A stretch of 21,618 nucleotides of DNA from DASPLH01 sp035627675. GTDB lineage: Bacteria > Acidobacteriota > Terriglobia > Terriglobales > Acidobacteriaceae. The notes under the pieces were generated by a model. It had not been told where the DNA came from. It saw only the letters and a list, made by a program, of their open reading frames with translations, and did no database searches. Below, piece by piece: positions 14,016 through 21,454 of the stretch. The position numbers and the translations under genes are program-made. The stretch is taken from contig DASPLH010000112.1 in assembly GCA_035627675.1 (NCBI GenBank), forward strand, positions 1-21,618, in the 5' to 3' direction. The stretch's first letter is position 1. Every line of letters starts with the position of its first letter.

Positions 14016-14702
14016 CTACATGTAGAACAGGCTCAAACGCGGCAAAGCGTAGCGTTCGAGCAACTTCTTGTTGGTGTACTGCTTGAGCAGAGTGTCGATC
14101 TGCGGCCCGCTCATCTTGCCGCGATACGGTGCGAGTTCGCGGTCGGCCTGTGCGCGGATGGCCACGAGTTCGTCGTCGGAAGTTGCGGCCAGCAGCGCGG
14201 CGAGAAGCTTGTCTTCCATGACGGTCATGCGGCGCTCGAGGTCTTCGAGGTCCGGCACCTGCGGCGCAGCCGCGATCTCCGAGGCCAACCTTCGGAGTGT
14301 CTCGGCGTGAGCAGCTGCCACGGGCGCGGCCGAGGCTGGAACGCGGGCCCTGGCGAACGATTCGGCGTTGCGCGCCAGGTAGTCCGACAGGCGCCTGGCC
14401 GAGACACCGGTATCGTGAACCTCGCGCGTGGTGCCAACCGCGGCCTCTTTCATGTCTTCGGCGGCGGCGAGCACTTCCTGCGAACAATAGGCCAGCGAGT
14501 TGACCTTGCGCGTCTTGGCGGGCCGGCGGTCGTACTTATCGAAAGCCGAGTCGATGCCGCGCAGGACGGCCTCGAGCGGCACGCCCGCTTCTTTCCAGGA
14601 CTCGATGAGAGCCCAGTCGAGCGTCGAGAGCAGCAGGAGCGTTCCACGACGCTGCTGGAAGCGCTCTTCGATCTCGGTGAAGTAGTTGAATTCGTTTTGC
14701 AC
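14016..14702 (-). CDS. Conserved-looking helical protein of unknown function
   Basis: A 228-residue product from GTG 14702 (VQNEFNYFTEIEERFQQRRG); an earlier GTG at 14753 would add 17 residues that include the end of a palindromic repeat. No signal peptide or membrane segment is visible. Residues 1-60 look like a conserved core (LLLLSTLDWALIESWKEAGV, PLEAVLRGIDSAFDKYD), followed by a basic stretch (RRPAKTRKVNSL) and AYCSQEVLAAAEDMKEAAVG. The rest is mostly helical and Ala/Glu-rich, with MTVMEDKLLAALL and a C-terminal RGKMSGPQIDTLLKQY. No enzymatic motif is recognised. It ends 20 bp before the RlmD-like gene on the same strand, so the two are probably co-transcribed; a link to RNA modification is guesswork. 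Confidence 0.75.
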   Translation of the reverse strand: MQNEFNYFTEIEERFQQRRGTLLLLSTLDWALIESWKEAGVPLEAVLRGIDSAFDKYDRRPAKTRKVNSLAYCSQEVLAAAEDMKEAAVGTTREVHDTGVSARRLSDYLARNAESFARARVPASAAPVAAAHAETLRRLASEIAAAPQVPDLEDLERRMTVMEDKLLAALLAATSDDELVAIRAQADRELAPYRGKMSGPQIDTLLKQYTNKKLLERYALPRLSLFYM

Positions 14703-14759
14703 GGCTGAGAACAGAATAGACGAACGCCTCAGGGGCGGACCTATCAATCGCACTAGAAT

Positions 14760-14777
14760 GCACGGCTAAAGCCGTGC
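14760..14777. repeat. Short perfect palindrome gcacggct-aa-agccgtgc
   Basis: Two 8-bp arms (14760-14767 and 14770-14777) separated by two bases, in the gap 14703-14876 upstream of the unknown helical gene. The form GCACGGCTnnAGCCGTGC looks like a dispersed palindromic repeat rather than a gene-specific operator, but only one copy is in this window. The remainder of the gap holds palindromic repeat copy 2. Confidence 0.6.
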
Positions 14778-14809
14778 TCCCCTCGGTGGGCACTTTGAGA
14801 GCGTAAGAA

Positions 14810-14855
14810 CTGCCCCACCTTAGTTCCGCCTGCGGCTCCGCGAAGGTGGGCCACC
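14810..14855. repeat. CCCCACC/GGTGGGG palindromic repeat, copy 2
   Basis: Bases 14814-14821 (cccacctt) pair with 14843-14850 (aaggtggg), 8 bp perfect, around a GC-rich loop that can itself form small pairings. The flanks ctgc and ccacc match the other copies. It lies 26 bases downstream of the coaX stop codon, a typical place for a 3'-end stabiliser or terminator; there is no T-run. Confidence 0.75.
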
Positions 14856-14876
14856 CTCAAGCCGCGTTGCACTCGC

Positions 14877-15719
14877 CTAGTCGCGCTTGGCTTCGGCGCC
14901 GGTGCGGTGCGCGTCCACGCGCTTGCGCTGGTGGGCCGAGTTGCGGTCCCAGATGAGACGCATGCCTTCGAGTGTCAGCAGATCGTCGACGGCCGTGATG
15001 TACTTCGACCCGCTGGCAATCAACTGCGCCAGCCCTCCGGTGGCGACGATCTTCGACGCGCCTACCTCGGCCTGTAAGCGCTCGAGGATGCCATCCACGA
15101 GGCCGACGTACCCGAAATACAGTCCCGCTTGCACGCTGCCGACCGTATTGGTTCCGATGATGCGCGTGGTCTTGCGAATGTCCACCCTGGGCAGGCGCGC
15201 GGTGCGCGTGAACAGCGCTTCGGCTGAGATTCCGACGCCGGGAGCGATGACGCCTCCCATGTACTCGCCCTTGGCGCTGATGACGTCGAAGGTGGTGGCA
15301 GTTCCGAAATCGACGACGATGCACGGGCCGCCGTGCTTCTCGAACGCTCCCACGCTGTTGACGATGCGGTCGGCTCCGACCTCGGCGGGATTGTCGTAGT
15401 GCACGGGCATTCCGGTCTTCACGCCGGGCTCGATGAAGAGCGGCTTGACGTGAAAGTAGCGCTCGCAGACGGCGCGCAGGGTCGAGTCCATCGGCGGCAC
15501 GACGGAGGAGACGACGATGCCGCGAATTCCGGCGAAGTCGATTCCGCTCATCGCGAAAAGATTGCGGAAGAGGACGCCATATTCGTCCACGGTCTGCGTG
15601 CGCGCGCTGGTGACGCGCCAGTGGGCCAGCAGTTCGCCGCTGCCGGTGTCGCCCTGTTCGGTGGTCTGGTAGACGCCCAGCACCGTGTTCGTGTTTCCAA
15701 CGTCAAGCACAAGAAGCAT
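14877..15719 (-). CDS. coaX: Type III pantothenate kinase
   Basis: Phosphorylates pantothenate in the first step of coenzyme A synthesis; CoaX enzymes belong to the ASKHA fold and are not feedback-inhibited by CoA like type I enzymes. The 280-residue product has the P-loop-like LVLDVGNTNTVLGVY (D6), VVSSVVPPMD, the substrate motif VGADRIVN (D117), VDFGTATTFDVIS (D137), and YMGGVIAPGVGISAEALF. Near the C-terminus are IIGTNTVGSVQAGLYFGYVG and KIVATGGLAQLIA. Its ATG at 15719 lies 27 bp after the birA stop on the same strand; birA next to coaX is a recurring pairing in bacteria, so co-transcription is likely. The C-terminus is extended and charged (HQRKRVDAHRTGAEAKRD). Confidence 0.95.
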   Translation of the reverse strand: MLLVLDVGNTNTVLGVYQTTEQGDTGSGELLAHWRVTSARTQTVDEYGVLFRNLFAMSGIDFAGIRGIVVSSVVPPMDSTLRAVCERYFHVKPLFIEPGVKTGMPVHYDNPAEVGADRIVNSVGAFEKHGGPCIVVDFGTATTFDVISAKGEYMGGVIAPGVGISAEALFTRTARLPRVDIRKTTRIIGTNTVGSVQAGLYFGYVGLVDGILERLQAEVGASKIVATGGLAQLIASGSKYITAVDDLLTLEGMRLIWDRNSAHQRKRVDAHRTGAEAKRD

Positions 15720-15746
15720 GGGTAAACTCGTGTTCCCGCTGCGCCG

Positions 15747-16751
15747 TCAGGAGCGGCACTTGCGGACTCCGCCGCTTAGAACCGTGCGCACGCCGCCTGC
15801 GGTCTGCACGCGGAGAAATCCACGTTCGTCGAGACCGGCGGTGGTTCCGTTGTAGCCGCCATCCTCGTCCACGTGCACGGCGGCACCGCTGGCGTACGAG
15901 GAGCGCTCGGTGAAGCGCCGGAGGACCGATGCGCGGGCATTGGCCGGGTCCTCCAGAAGTGCGCGGTACTCGCCGTCTAGCGATTTTAGCAGAGCCGCGG
16001 CGACGTCCACGCGCGACCACCGCCGCCCGGTTTCAAGGGCGATCGATGTCGCAATGGGCCTCAGTTCGTCGGCGAATGTGGACTGGTTGACGTTGATGCC
16101 CACGCCCACGACGACGTGGCGCACGCGCGTGGCCTCGGCATTCAGTTCCGTGAGGATGCCGCAGAACTTGCGGTCTCCGAAGAGCACGTCATTGGGCCAG
16201 CGGAGATCGGGAGACGCGCCGGTCACGTCTTCGACGGCGCTCGCCACCGCCAGCCCGGCGATCAGCGACATGACGAGCACGTCGGCGGGAGCCAGCGGCG
16301 GACGCAGCACGGCCGAACAGTAGATGCCTACGGAAGGATCGGAACTCCAGGCGTGGCCTCCGCGGCCACGTCCGGCGGTCTGCTCTTCGGCGAAGAACAC
16401 GGCACCGTCGGGCTCGCCGGCCAGTGCGGCCTGCATCGCCAGCGTGTTGGTGGAGCCGACGCGGAAATAGTGGCGCAGATGGCGCGCAAACACCGTGCCC
16501 TGCACCAGCGGACGGATCAGTTCGGGAAGAAGCAGGTCGGGGACGGTTTCGAGACGATATCCGGTGGACGGGTGGCCGGCGATGTCCACGCCGAGCCCGC
16601 GCAGTTGCTCGACGAGGCGCCAGACCTCGGAGCGGCCGACACCGAGTTCGTCGGCGATCTTGGTTCCGCTGACGACGAGCATGGGATTGTCGGCCAGCAG
16701 ACGCACGATATGCCCAAGACGCGCGTCCGTGCGGTTGAGTTGGTCATGCAT
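15747..16751 (-). CDS. birA: Biotin--[acetyl-CoA-carboxylase] ligase, with N-terminal DNA-binding domain
   Basis: Activates biotin with ATP and attaches it to carboxyl-carrier proteins. At 334 residues it is the two-domain (group II) type. A winged helix-turn-helix (about residues 12-66: VSGTKIADELGVGRSEVWRL, then STGYRLE) suggests it can also act as a biotin-sensing repressor. The catalytic domain has VGSTNT, the biotinyl-AMP loop GRGRGGHAW (127-135), LRWPNDVLFGDRKFCGIL and VVVGVGINVNQS. In E. coli the WPND motif is preceded by an essential Lys; here that position is R184, a conservative change. No biotin operator was recognised in the window. ATG 16751 has no clear ribosome site. Confidence 0.93.
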   Translation of the reverse strand: MHDQLNRTDARLGHIVRLLADNPMLVVSGTKIADELGVGRSEVWRLVEQLRGLGVDIAGHPSTGYRLETVPDLLLPELIRPLVQGTVFARHLRHYFRVGSTNTLAMQAALAGEPDGAVFFAEEQTAGRGRGGHAWSSDPSVGIYCSAVLRPPLAPADVLVMSLIAGLAVASAVEDVTGASPDLRWPNDVLFGDRKFCGILTELNAEATRVRHVVVGVGINVNQSTFADELRPIATSIALETGRRWSRVDVAAALLKSLDGEYRALLEDPANARASVLRRFTERSSYASGAAVHVDEDGGYNGTTAGLDERGFLRVQTAGGVRTVLSGGVRKCRS

Positions 16752-16786
16752 GGGAACACGACATTATGGAAGTGCGCGCGGAAAAT

Positions 16787-16807
16787 AGCTACCAGCTTCC
16801 AGCTGCC
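16787..16807 (+). repeat. Heptad tandem array (agctnCC x3)
   Basis: Three 7-nt units, agctacc, agcttcc, agctgcc, lie in the 190-bp gap between yceI and birA, about 36 bp upstream of the birA start. Nested-hairpin copy B follows in the same gap. The unit differs from those of the other arrays, but the 7-nt period is the same. Confidence 0.65.
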
Positions 16808-16860
16808 AGATGACGGCTTGAAACTTGCAGCGCGGAGCGGCGCGCGCCGCGCTCGGGGCG

Positions 16861-16931
16861 GGAGGTCCTTCGACTCGGAAGCGCATCCGCGGCTGCGCCG
16901 CGTTCTGCTGCGCTTCCTCGCTCAGGATGAC
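16861..16931. repeat. Nested-hairpin dispersed repeat, copy B
   Basis: The outer stem pairs 16877-16885 (ggaagcgca) with 16909-16917 (tgcgcttcc), 9 bp perfect. The inner stem pairs 16889-16893 (gcggc) with 16897-16901 (gccgc) around a tgc loop. The flanks aggtccttcgactc and tcgctcaggatgacg match copy A at 1321, while four stem base pairs differ from copy A with both partners changed. It lies about 10 bp downstream of the yceI stop codon. Confidence 0.85.
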
Positions 16932-16941
16932 GGTACGGGCG

Positions 16942-17535
16942 CTACTTCCCTGCTCCGGCGGCGGCGGAGGGTTCTGCTGCGGCTGCCAGGTTCAGTTCGA
17001 TCTTCACCTCTTTGCCAACCGTTGTGCCCGTCTTGTCGTACTCGATGTGGTAATCGTAGCGGTCGATCTTTGTGGCGGCTTCGACTCCCATACGCTTCTT
17101 GCCCCTGGCGTCGGCCGTGACGAAGGTGAACGGCACTTCGATCTGCCTGGTTACATCCTTGATCGTGAGGTTGCCGATGGCGACGTACTGCTCGCCGCGC
17201 TTTTCGATCCTGGTGCTCTGGAATCGGATCTCCGGGTATTTGGCTACGTCGAAGAAGTCCGCGCTGCGGAGATGATTGTCGCGGCGGTCGTTATCGGTGT
17301 TGATGCTGGCGGCCTTCACCAGGGCTGTGACCCAAGATTTGGCGATGTCGTTCTCGTCGAGATGGATGGTGCCGGAGAGGTCGGCGAAGCGTCCGCGGAC
17401 GGTGCTCACCAGCAGGTGCTTGACGGCGAAATTGGCGGATGAGTGAGCCGGGTCGATCTTGAAGTCCTCGGCTGCTATCGCGCCCGGAACGAGTAATGCC
17501 ACGGCAAGCACGGCGACAACGATGTGTTTACGCAT
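16942..17535 (-). CDS. Secreted YceI family lipocalin-like protein
   Basis: YceI-family proteins are periplasmic or secreted lipid-binding beta-barrels that hold polyisoprenoid-like ligands. The 197-residue product starts MRKHIVVAVLAVALLVPGAI followed by AAEDF, a clear signal peptide cut after AIA (about residue 21). The mature protein has FKIDPAHSSANFAVKHLLVS, VRGRFADLSGTIHLDE, VKAASINTDNDRRDNHLRSA, DFFDVAKYPEIRFQSTRIE, GNLTIKDVTRQIEVPF and KIDRYDY, all YceI hallmarks. ATG 17535 is chosen because GGGGTGA (about 17545-17551) gives good spacing; ATG 17544 is possible but that ribosome site would be too close. A short Ala/Pro/Gly tail ends it. The hairpin after nadC and a palindrome upstream suggest its own promoter. 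Confidence 0.92.
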   Translation of the reverse strand: MRKHIVVAVLAVALLVPGAIAAEDFKIDPAHSSANFAVKHLLVSTVRGRFADLSGTIHLDENDIAKSWVTALVKAASINTDNDRRDNHLRSADFFDVAKYPEIRFQSTRIEKRGEQYVAIGNLTIKDVTRQIEVPFTFVTADARGKKRMGVEAATKIDRYDYHIEYDKTGTTVGKEVKIELNLAAAAEPSAAAGAGK

Positions 17536-17572
17536 ACGATCCATCACCCCGAGTTTTGATCCACGCTGAAAG

Positions 17573-17584
17573 TTCAACGTTGAA
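17573..17584. promoter_or_regulatory. Perfect 12-bp palindrome upstream of yceI (possible operator)
   Basis: TTCAACGTTGAA is its own reverse complement and lies 38-49 bp upstream of the chosen yceI start, in the 90-bp gap after nadC, where a promoter would be expected. This is the only evidence for a regulatory role; a chance palindrome or a promoter-overlapping site for an unknown repressor are both possible. Confidence 0.3.
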
Positions 17585-17606
17585 GTATTGGACGCAGGGC
17601 GATCCA

Positions 17607-17627
17607 GAGAAGATGCGAAATCTTCTC
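17607..17627 (-). terminator. Hairpin at the nadC stop codon
   Basis: Bases 17607-17614 (gagaagat) pair perfectly with 17620-17627 (atcttctc) around a 5-nt loop. On the minus strand the stem begins at the nadC TGA stop (17628-17626) and is followed by TGGATC rather than a T-run. It may limit read-through from valS-nadC into yceI, or protect the nadC mRNA end. Confidence 0.5.
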
Positions 17628-18504
17628 AGGCCGGACGGATTCTCATGCTGAGGTCCACGGCGCGCGCCGAGTGCGTCAGGGCGCCGACCGAGATGAAGTC
17701 CACGCCGGCCTCGGCGTAGGAACGCACATTCTCGAGCGTGATGCCGCCGCTGGCTTCCAGCGGGATGCGGCGCGAGTGGTTCTGCACGCGCTCCTCGGCC
17801 TGGCGCACCTGGACGGGAGTCATGTTGTCGAGCAGGATGGCTTCGGCTCCGCAGGCCAGCGCAGCCTCGAGTTCTTCCATCGAGCGGACTTCGACTTCGA
17901 TGGGCTGTGTGCCGCGACGGTTCTGGAGGGCGCGTTCGAGCGCCTGCTGGATGCCACCGGCGAGATCGACGTGGTTGTTCTTGATCAGGATGCCGTCGCT
18001 GAGGTCGAGGCGGTGATTGGTGCCTCCGCCGCAGCGGACAGAGTACTTGTCGAGATGACGCAGGCCGGGGACGGTCTTGCGCGTATCGAGGATCCGCGTG
18101 CGGGTGCCGGCGATCGCTTCGACGTACTTGCGCGTCTCGGTGGCGATGCCGCTCATGCGCTGCAACACGTTGAGGATGACGCGTTCGCAGCTGAGCACCA
18201 CGCGGGCGTTGTGGGTGAGGACCGCAACCTGCTGTCCCTTGTGGAGGCGCACGCCGTCAAAAATCTCGGGGTGCATGACGACCTCGGGATGCGAGGTCAC
18301 GGTGCGGTCGAGCGTGGCGAACACCTCGAGCGTGCGCTGGATGACGCCGACACCGGCGAGGATGCAGTCCTGCTTCGCGATGACCGTAGCTCGCGCGCGC
18401 TGGTGCGGGTCGATACAGGCATAGCTGGTCGCGTCGCGGGTGGCGCGATCTTCGGTCAACGCGTTTTCCAACACTGCCGTGGTACGCCGGCTTGTCCAGT
18501 CCAT
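17626..18504 (-). CDS. nadC: Nicotinate-nucleotide pyrophosphorylase (carboxylating), quinolinate phosphoribosyltransferase
   Basis: Converts quinolinate and PRPP to nicotinate mononucleotide in de novo NAD synthesis. The 292-residue length is normal. Motifs in order: LENALTEDRATRDATSYA, ATVIAKQDCILAGV, ERVILNVLQRMSGIATETRK, the PRPP/quinolinate-site motif DTRKTVPGLRHLDKYSVRCG, GGTNHRLDLSDGILIKNNH, VEVRSMEELEAAL, AEAILLDNMTP, LEASGGITLENVRSYAEAGV and ISVGALTHSARAVDLSMRI. ATG 18504 is only 8 bp from the valS stop on the same strand, so the two are very likely co-transcribed. The other de novo NAD genes nadA and nadB are not in the window. Confidence 0.96.
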   Translation of the reverse strand: MDWTSRRTTAVLENALTEDRATRDATSYACIDPHQRARATVIAKQDCILAGVGVIQRTLEVFATLDRTVTSHPEVVMHPEIFDGVRLHKGQQVAVLTHNARVVLSCERVILNVLQRMSGIATETRKYVEAIAGTRTRILDTRKTVPGLRHLDKYSVRCGGGTNHRLDLSDGILIKNNHVDLAGGIQQALERALQNRRGTQPIEVEVRSMEELEAALACGAEAILLDNMTPVQVRQAEERVQNHSRRIPLEASGGITLENVRSYAEAGVDFISVGALTHSARAVDLSMRIRPA

Positions 18505-18512
18505 AGTCCGCC

Positions 18513-21299
18513 TTACTTGGCGCTCAGCTCGGTGAGAGCCGTGCGCGCCTTCTCCAGCAGGATTTTGATTTCGCCTTCGCGCCGCCGGATCCCCTCGACC
18601 ACGTGCGCCGGGGCCTTGGAGAGGAACGCCTCGTTGCCGAGTTGCCGCTGGGCGTTGCCCTGCTCGCGCTCGAGCTTCTCGATGTCTTTGCCGATGCGTT
18701 CGAGCTCGGCGGCGACGTCAATCTTCTGCTCGTAAACGACGCGAACGTCGAAGCGCGCCGTGCTGCGCGAGTTGGAAGCCTTGGCCAGCGACTCCCCGAC
18801 GAATGTCGCCGAGTTCACATTTGCCAGCCGCGCGAGGGCCTCGCGGTTCTGCTCGACCAGGTTGCGCACGGGATCGTCGGCGAAGATCTCGATGTCGAGC
18901 TTCGCCTTCGGCTCCACCTTGAGTTCGGCGCGGACGTTGCGAACGCTGACGATCAGGTCCTGGAGAATCGCCATGCCGGTTTCGGCCTCGACCGACATCT
19001 GCGAGGCATCCGCCTGCGGGTACGCGGCGAGCGCGATCGAGCGCCTCGGAGGCTTGCCGTCATAAACGGCGTGCCAGATTTCCTCGGTGATGAAGGGCAT
19101 GAACGGCGAGAGCAGCCGCAGCGCGCCTTCGAAGAGGCTGACGATGTTTTCGACCGCGATGCGGGCGGTGTTGCCGCCGGCCATCATGCGCGGCTTGACC
19201 AGCTCGATGTACCAGTCGCAGAACTCGCCCCAGAAGAAGTGATAGACGACGTGCGCGGCTTCGTGAAACCGGTATCCCGACAGCGCGTCGTGGACTTCCT
19301 GCGAGACGCGGTTGAAGCGCGAGAGTATCCAGCGGTCTTCCAGGTCGGCGGTGTGAAAGCGCGGAAGTCCCACTTCGCCCGGCTTGGGCGCAATCTTCGC
19401 GAAGTCGGCGAGCGACCACACGCCGTCCTGCTGCGCGCGATCGACATTCATGAAGATGAAGCGCGCGGCGTTCCAGATCTTGTTGGCGAAGGCGCGGTAG
19501 CTCTCGGTGCGCGTTTCGCTGAAGGCGATGTTGGTGCCGGGCGCTGCCATGGCGGCCAGCGTGAAGCGGACCGCGTCTGTGCCGAAACGCTCGATGGTCT
19601 CGATGGGATCGACGACGTTGCCCTTGGTCTTCGACATCTTCTGGCCTTCGGCGTCGTTGACCAGCGAGTGGATGTAAACCTCGCGGAAGGGCACGCTCTC
19701 GCGCAGACGAGCTTCGACATCTCCTGCCAGCGGCGTGGGACGATGCGGCTCGTTCATGAAGTGGCAGCCCATCATCGTCATGCGCGCCACCCAGAAGAAC
19801 AGGATATCGAAGCCGGTGATGAGCAGCGAGGTCGGGTAGTAGCGCGCGAGGTCCGGGGACGTGTTCGGCCACTCCATGGCCGAGAACGGCAGCAGTCCGG
19901 ACGAGAACCAGGTGTCGAGCACATCTTCGTCCTGCGTGAGGCGCGTGCTGCCGCACTTGCAGGCCTTCGGCTCTTCGCGGGCGACGGTGATCTCGTTGCA
20001 GTCGCCGCAATACCAGGCCGGGATGCGGTGTCCCCACCACAACTGGCGCGAGATGCACCAGTCGTGGATGTTCTGCATCCACTGGAGGTAGATCGTCTTG
20101 TAGTTCTCGGGCGTGAACTTGACGTAGCCCTTTTCGACCACCGCGATGGCAGCCTCGGCCATCGACATCCCGCCGTGCCCCGGCTTCTTGTTCACCGCCA
20201 CAAACCACTGCATCGAGACCCGTGGCTCGACCACGGTCTTGCAGCGCTGGCACTTGCCGATGGCAAGCTGGTGGTCCTTGATGCCGGCGAGGTAACCCTG
20301 CTCCTGCAGGTCCTGGACGATGCGCTCGCGGGCCTCGAAGCGGTCGTGTCCGGCGTACGGCCCGGCATTTTCGTTCATGCGGGCGTACTCGTCCATGACG
20401 GTGATCTGCGGCAGGTTGTGGCGCAGGCCGGCGGCGAAGTCGTTGGGATCGTGCGCGGGGGTGACCTTCACGGCCCCGGTGCCGAACTCGGGATTTGCCA
20501 GCTCATCGAGAATGATCGGTATCTCTCGATTCATCAGCGGCAAGCGGATCTTTTTTCCGTGAAGATGCGTGTAGCGCTGGTCGCGCGGGTTCACCGCGAC
20601 GGCGGTGTCGCCCAGCATGGTCTCGGGACGCGTAGTGGCCACGACGACATATTCATCGCTTCCCGCAACCGGGTAGCGGATTTCCCAAAGCTTGCCCTGC
20701 GTCTCTTCGTGGACGACTTCGAGGTCGGAGATGGCAGTGCCGCAGCGCGGACACCAGTTGACGATGTAGTTGCCGCGATAGACCAGTCCCTCTTCATGCA
20801 GGCGGACGAAGGCCTCGCGCACGGCGCGCGAGAGGTTCTCGTCCATGGTGAAGTACTCGCGTCCCCAATCGACGGATGCGCCGAGACGCCGCATCTGCTC
20901 GAGGATGGCGCCGCCGTACTGCTCTTTCCACTCCCAGACGCGCTTGAGGAAGTCCTGGCGTCCGAGATCGCGGCGCTTCTTGCCTTCGGTGGCAAGCTGG
21001 CGCTCGACCATCATCTGCGTGGCGATGCCGGCGTGATCGGTGCCGGGCAGCCAGAGCGTCTCGAAGCCGCGCATGCGGTGCCAGCGGACGATGATGTCCA
21101 TCTCCGTCTGGTTGAGCATGTGTCCCATGTGCAGGCGTCCGGTGACGTTGGGCGGCGGCAGCAACAGGGTAAAGACCGGCTGGCCGGAGTCGGGGGTCTT
21201 TGAGGCTTCGGCGGTGAAGAGTTGTTCGCGAACCCAATACTCGGCCCATCGCGTCTCGATAGCAGCCGGGTCGTAGGCTTTCGGAAGCTCGTGCGGCAT
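18513..21299 (-). CDS. valS: Valyl-tRNA synthetase
   Basis: Class I aminoacyl-tRNA synthetase that charges tRNA-Val and edits mischarged threonine. The 928-residue length is typical. PPPNVTGRLHMGHML holds the HIGH-type signature as HMGH (57-60). NWCPRCGTAISDLEV is the usual Cys-containing motif. The CP1 editing domain contains YVVVATTRPETMLGDTAVAV and ANPEFGTGAVKVTPAHDPND. Extra Cys pairs CQRC and CGDC with CKCG look like zinc-ribbon inserts. KMSKTKGNVVDP gives the KMSKS loop (K554-K557). The C-terminal 60 or so residues (YEQKIDVAAELERIGKDIEK and on) form the coiled-coil tRNA arm. AGGGA lies about 12 bases upstream of ATG 21299. No T-box leader was found in the short upstream gap. Confidence 0.97.
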   Translation of the reverse strand: MPHELPKAYDPAAIETRWAEYWVREQLFTAEASKTPDSGQPVFTLLLPPPNVTGRLHMGHMLNQTEMDIIVRWHRMRGFETLWLPGTDHAGIATQMMVERQLATEGKKRRDLGRQDFLKRVWEWKEQYGGAILEQMRRLGASVDWGREYFTMDENLSRAVREAFVRLHEEGLVYRGNYIVNWCPRCGTAISDLEVVHEETQGKLWEIRYPVAGSDEYVVVATTRPETMLGDTAVAVNPRDQRYTHLHGKKIRLPLMNREIPIILDELANPEFGTGAVKVTPAHDPNDFAAGLRHNLPQITVMDEYARMNENAGPYAGHDRFEARERIVQDLQEQGYLAGIKDHQLAIGKCQRCKTVVEPRVSMQWFVAVNKKPGHGGMSMAEAAIAVVEKGYVKFTPENYKTIYLQWMQNIHDWCISRQLWWGHRIPAWYCGDCNEITVAREEPKACKCGSTRLTQDEDVLDTWFSSGLLPFSAMEWPNTSPDLARYYPTSLLITGFDILFFWVARMTMMGCHFMNEPHRPTPLAGDVEARLRESVPFREVYIHSLVNDAEGQKMSKTKGNVVDPIETIERFGTDAVRFTLAAMAAPGTNIAFSETRTESYRAFANKIWNAARFIFMNVDRAQQDGVWSLADFAKIAPKPGEVGLPRFHTADLEDRWILSRFNRVSQEVHDALSGYRFHEAAHVVYHFFWGEFCDWYIELVKPRMMAGGNTARIAVENIVSLFEGALRLLSPFMPFITEEIWHAVYDGKPPRRSIALAAYPQADASQMSVEAETGMAILQDLIVSVRNVRAELKVEPKAKLDIEIFADDPVRNLVEQNREALARLANVNSATFVGESLAKASNSRSTARFDVRVVYEQKIDVAAELERIGKDIEKLEREQGNAQRQLGNEAFLSKAPAHVVEGIRRREGEIKILLEKARTALTELSAK

Positions 21300-21373
21300 A
21301 GATGAAGTAGTCCCTGTAGAGCGGAACGCTGGATAAACCTTGAGTTTAGCAAACGTCGCGCAGGACAGGAGAA

Positions 21374-21407
21374 CTACCCCGCCTTGGCTTAGCGAAGGTG
21401 GGGCACC
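21374..21407. repeat. CCCCACC/GGTGGGG palindromic repeat, copy 3
   Basis: Bases 21377-21385 (ccccgcctt) pair with 21395-21403 (aaggtgggg) with one G-T wobble and a 9-nt loop. The flanks ctac and cacc match copy 1 inside waaA. It lies between the partial gene (stop at 21455) and valS (start 21299), and a heptad array follows within six bases. Confidence 0.8.
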
Positions 21408-21412
21408 TGCTG

Positions 21413-21433
21413 GTCGTCAGTCGTCGGTCGTCG
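21413..21433 (+). repeat. Heptad tandem array (gtcgtcR x3)
   Basis: Three 7-nt units, gtcgtca, gtcgtcg, gtcgtcg, lie 21 bases downstream of the stop codon of the partial minus-strand gene and next to palindromic repeat copy 3. Same period as the arrays at 1221, 1475 and 16787, different unit. Confidence 0.7.
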
Positions 21434-21454
21434 GCTGCGCCGCGTCGTACAAAG

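Noticed and set aside
13996..14487. N-terminal extension of the RlmD-like frame
   Set aside because: It overlaps another gene on the same strand, is Arg-rich with no homology, and TTG 13995 has a well-spaced GGGAG.
18603..21203. An 866-codon open frame on the plus strand opposite valS
   Set aside because: Antisense to an intact valyl-tRNA synthetase; the product has no recognisable motif and its composition mirrors valS codons.
21300..21454. T-box or attenuator upstream of valS
   Set aside because: The gap holds only the palindromic repeat and a heptad array; no T-box sequence or specifier-loop layout was seen.
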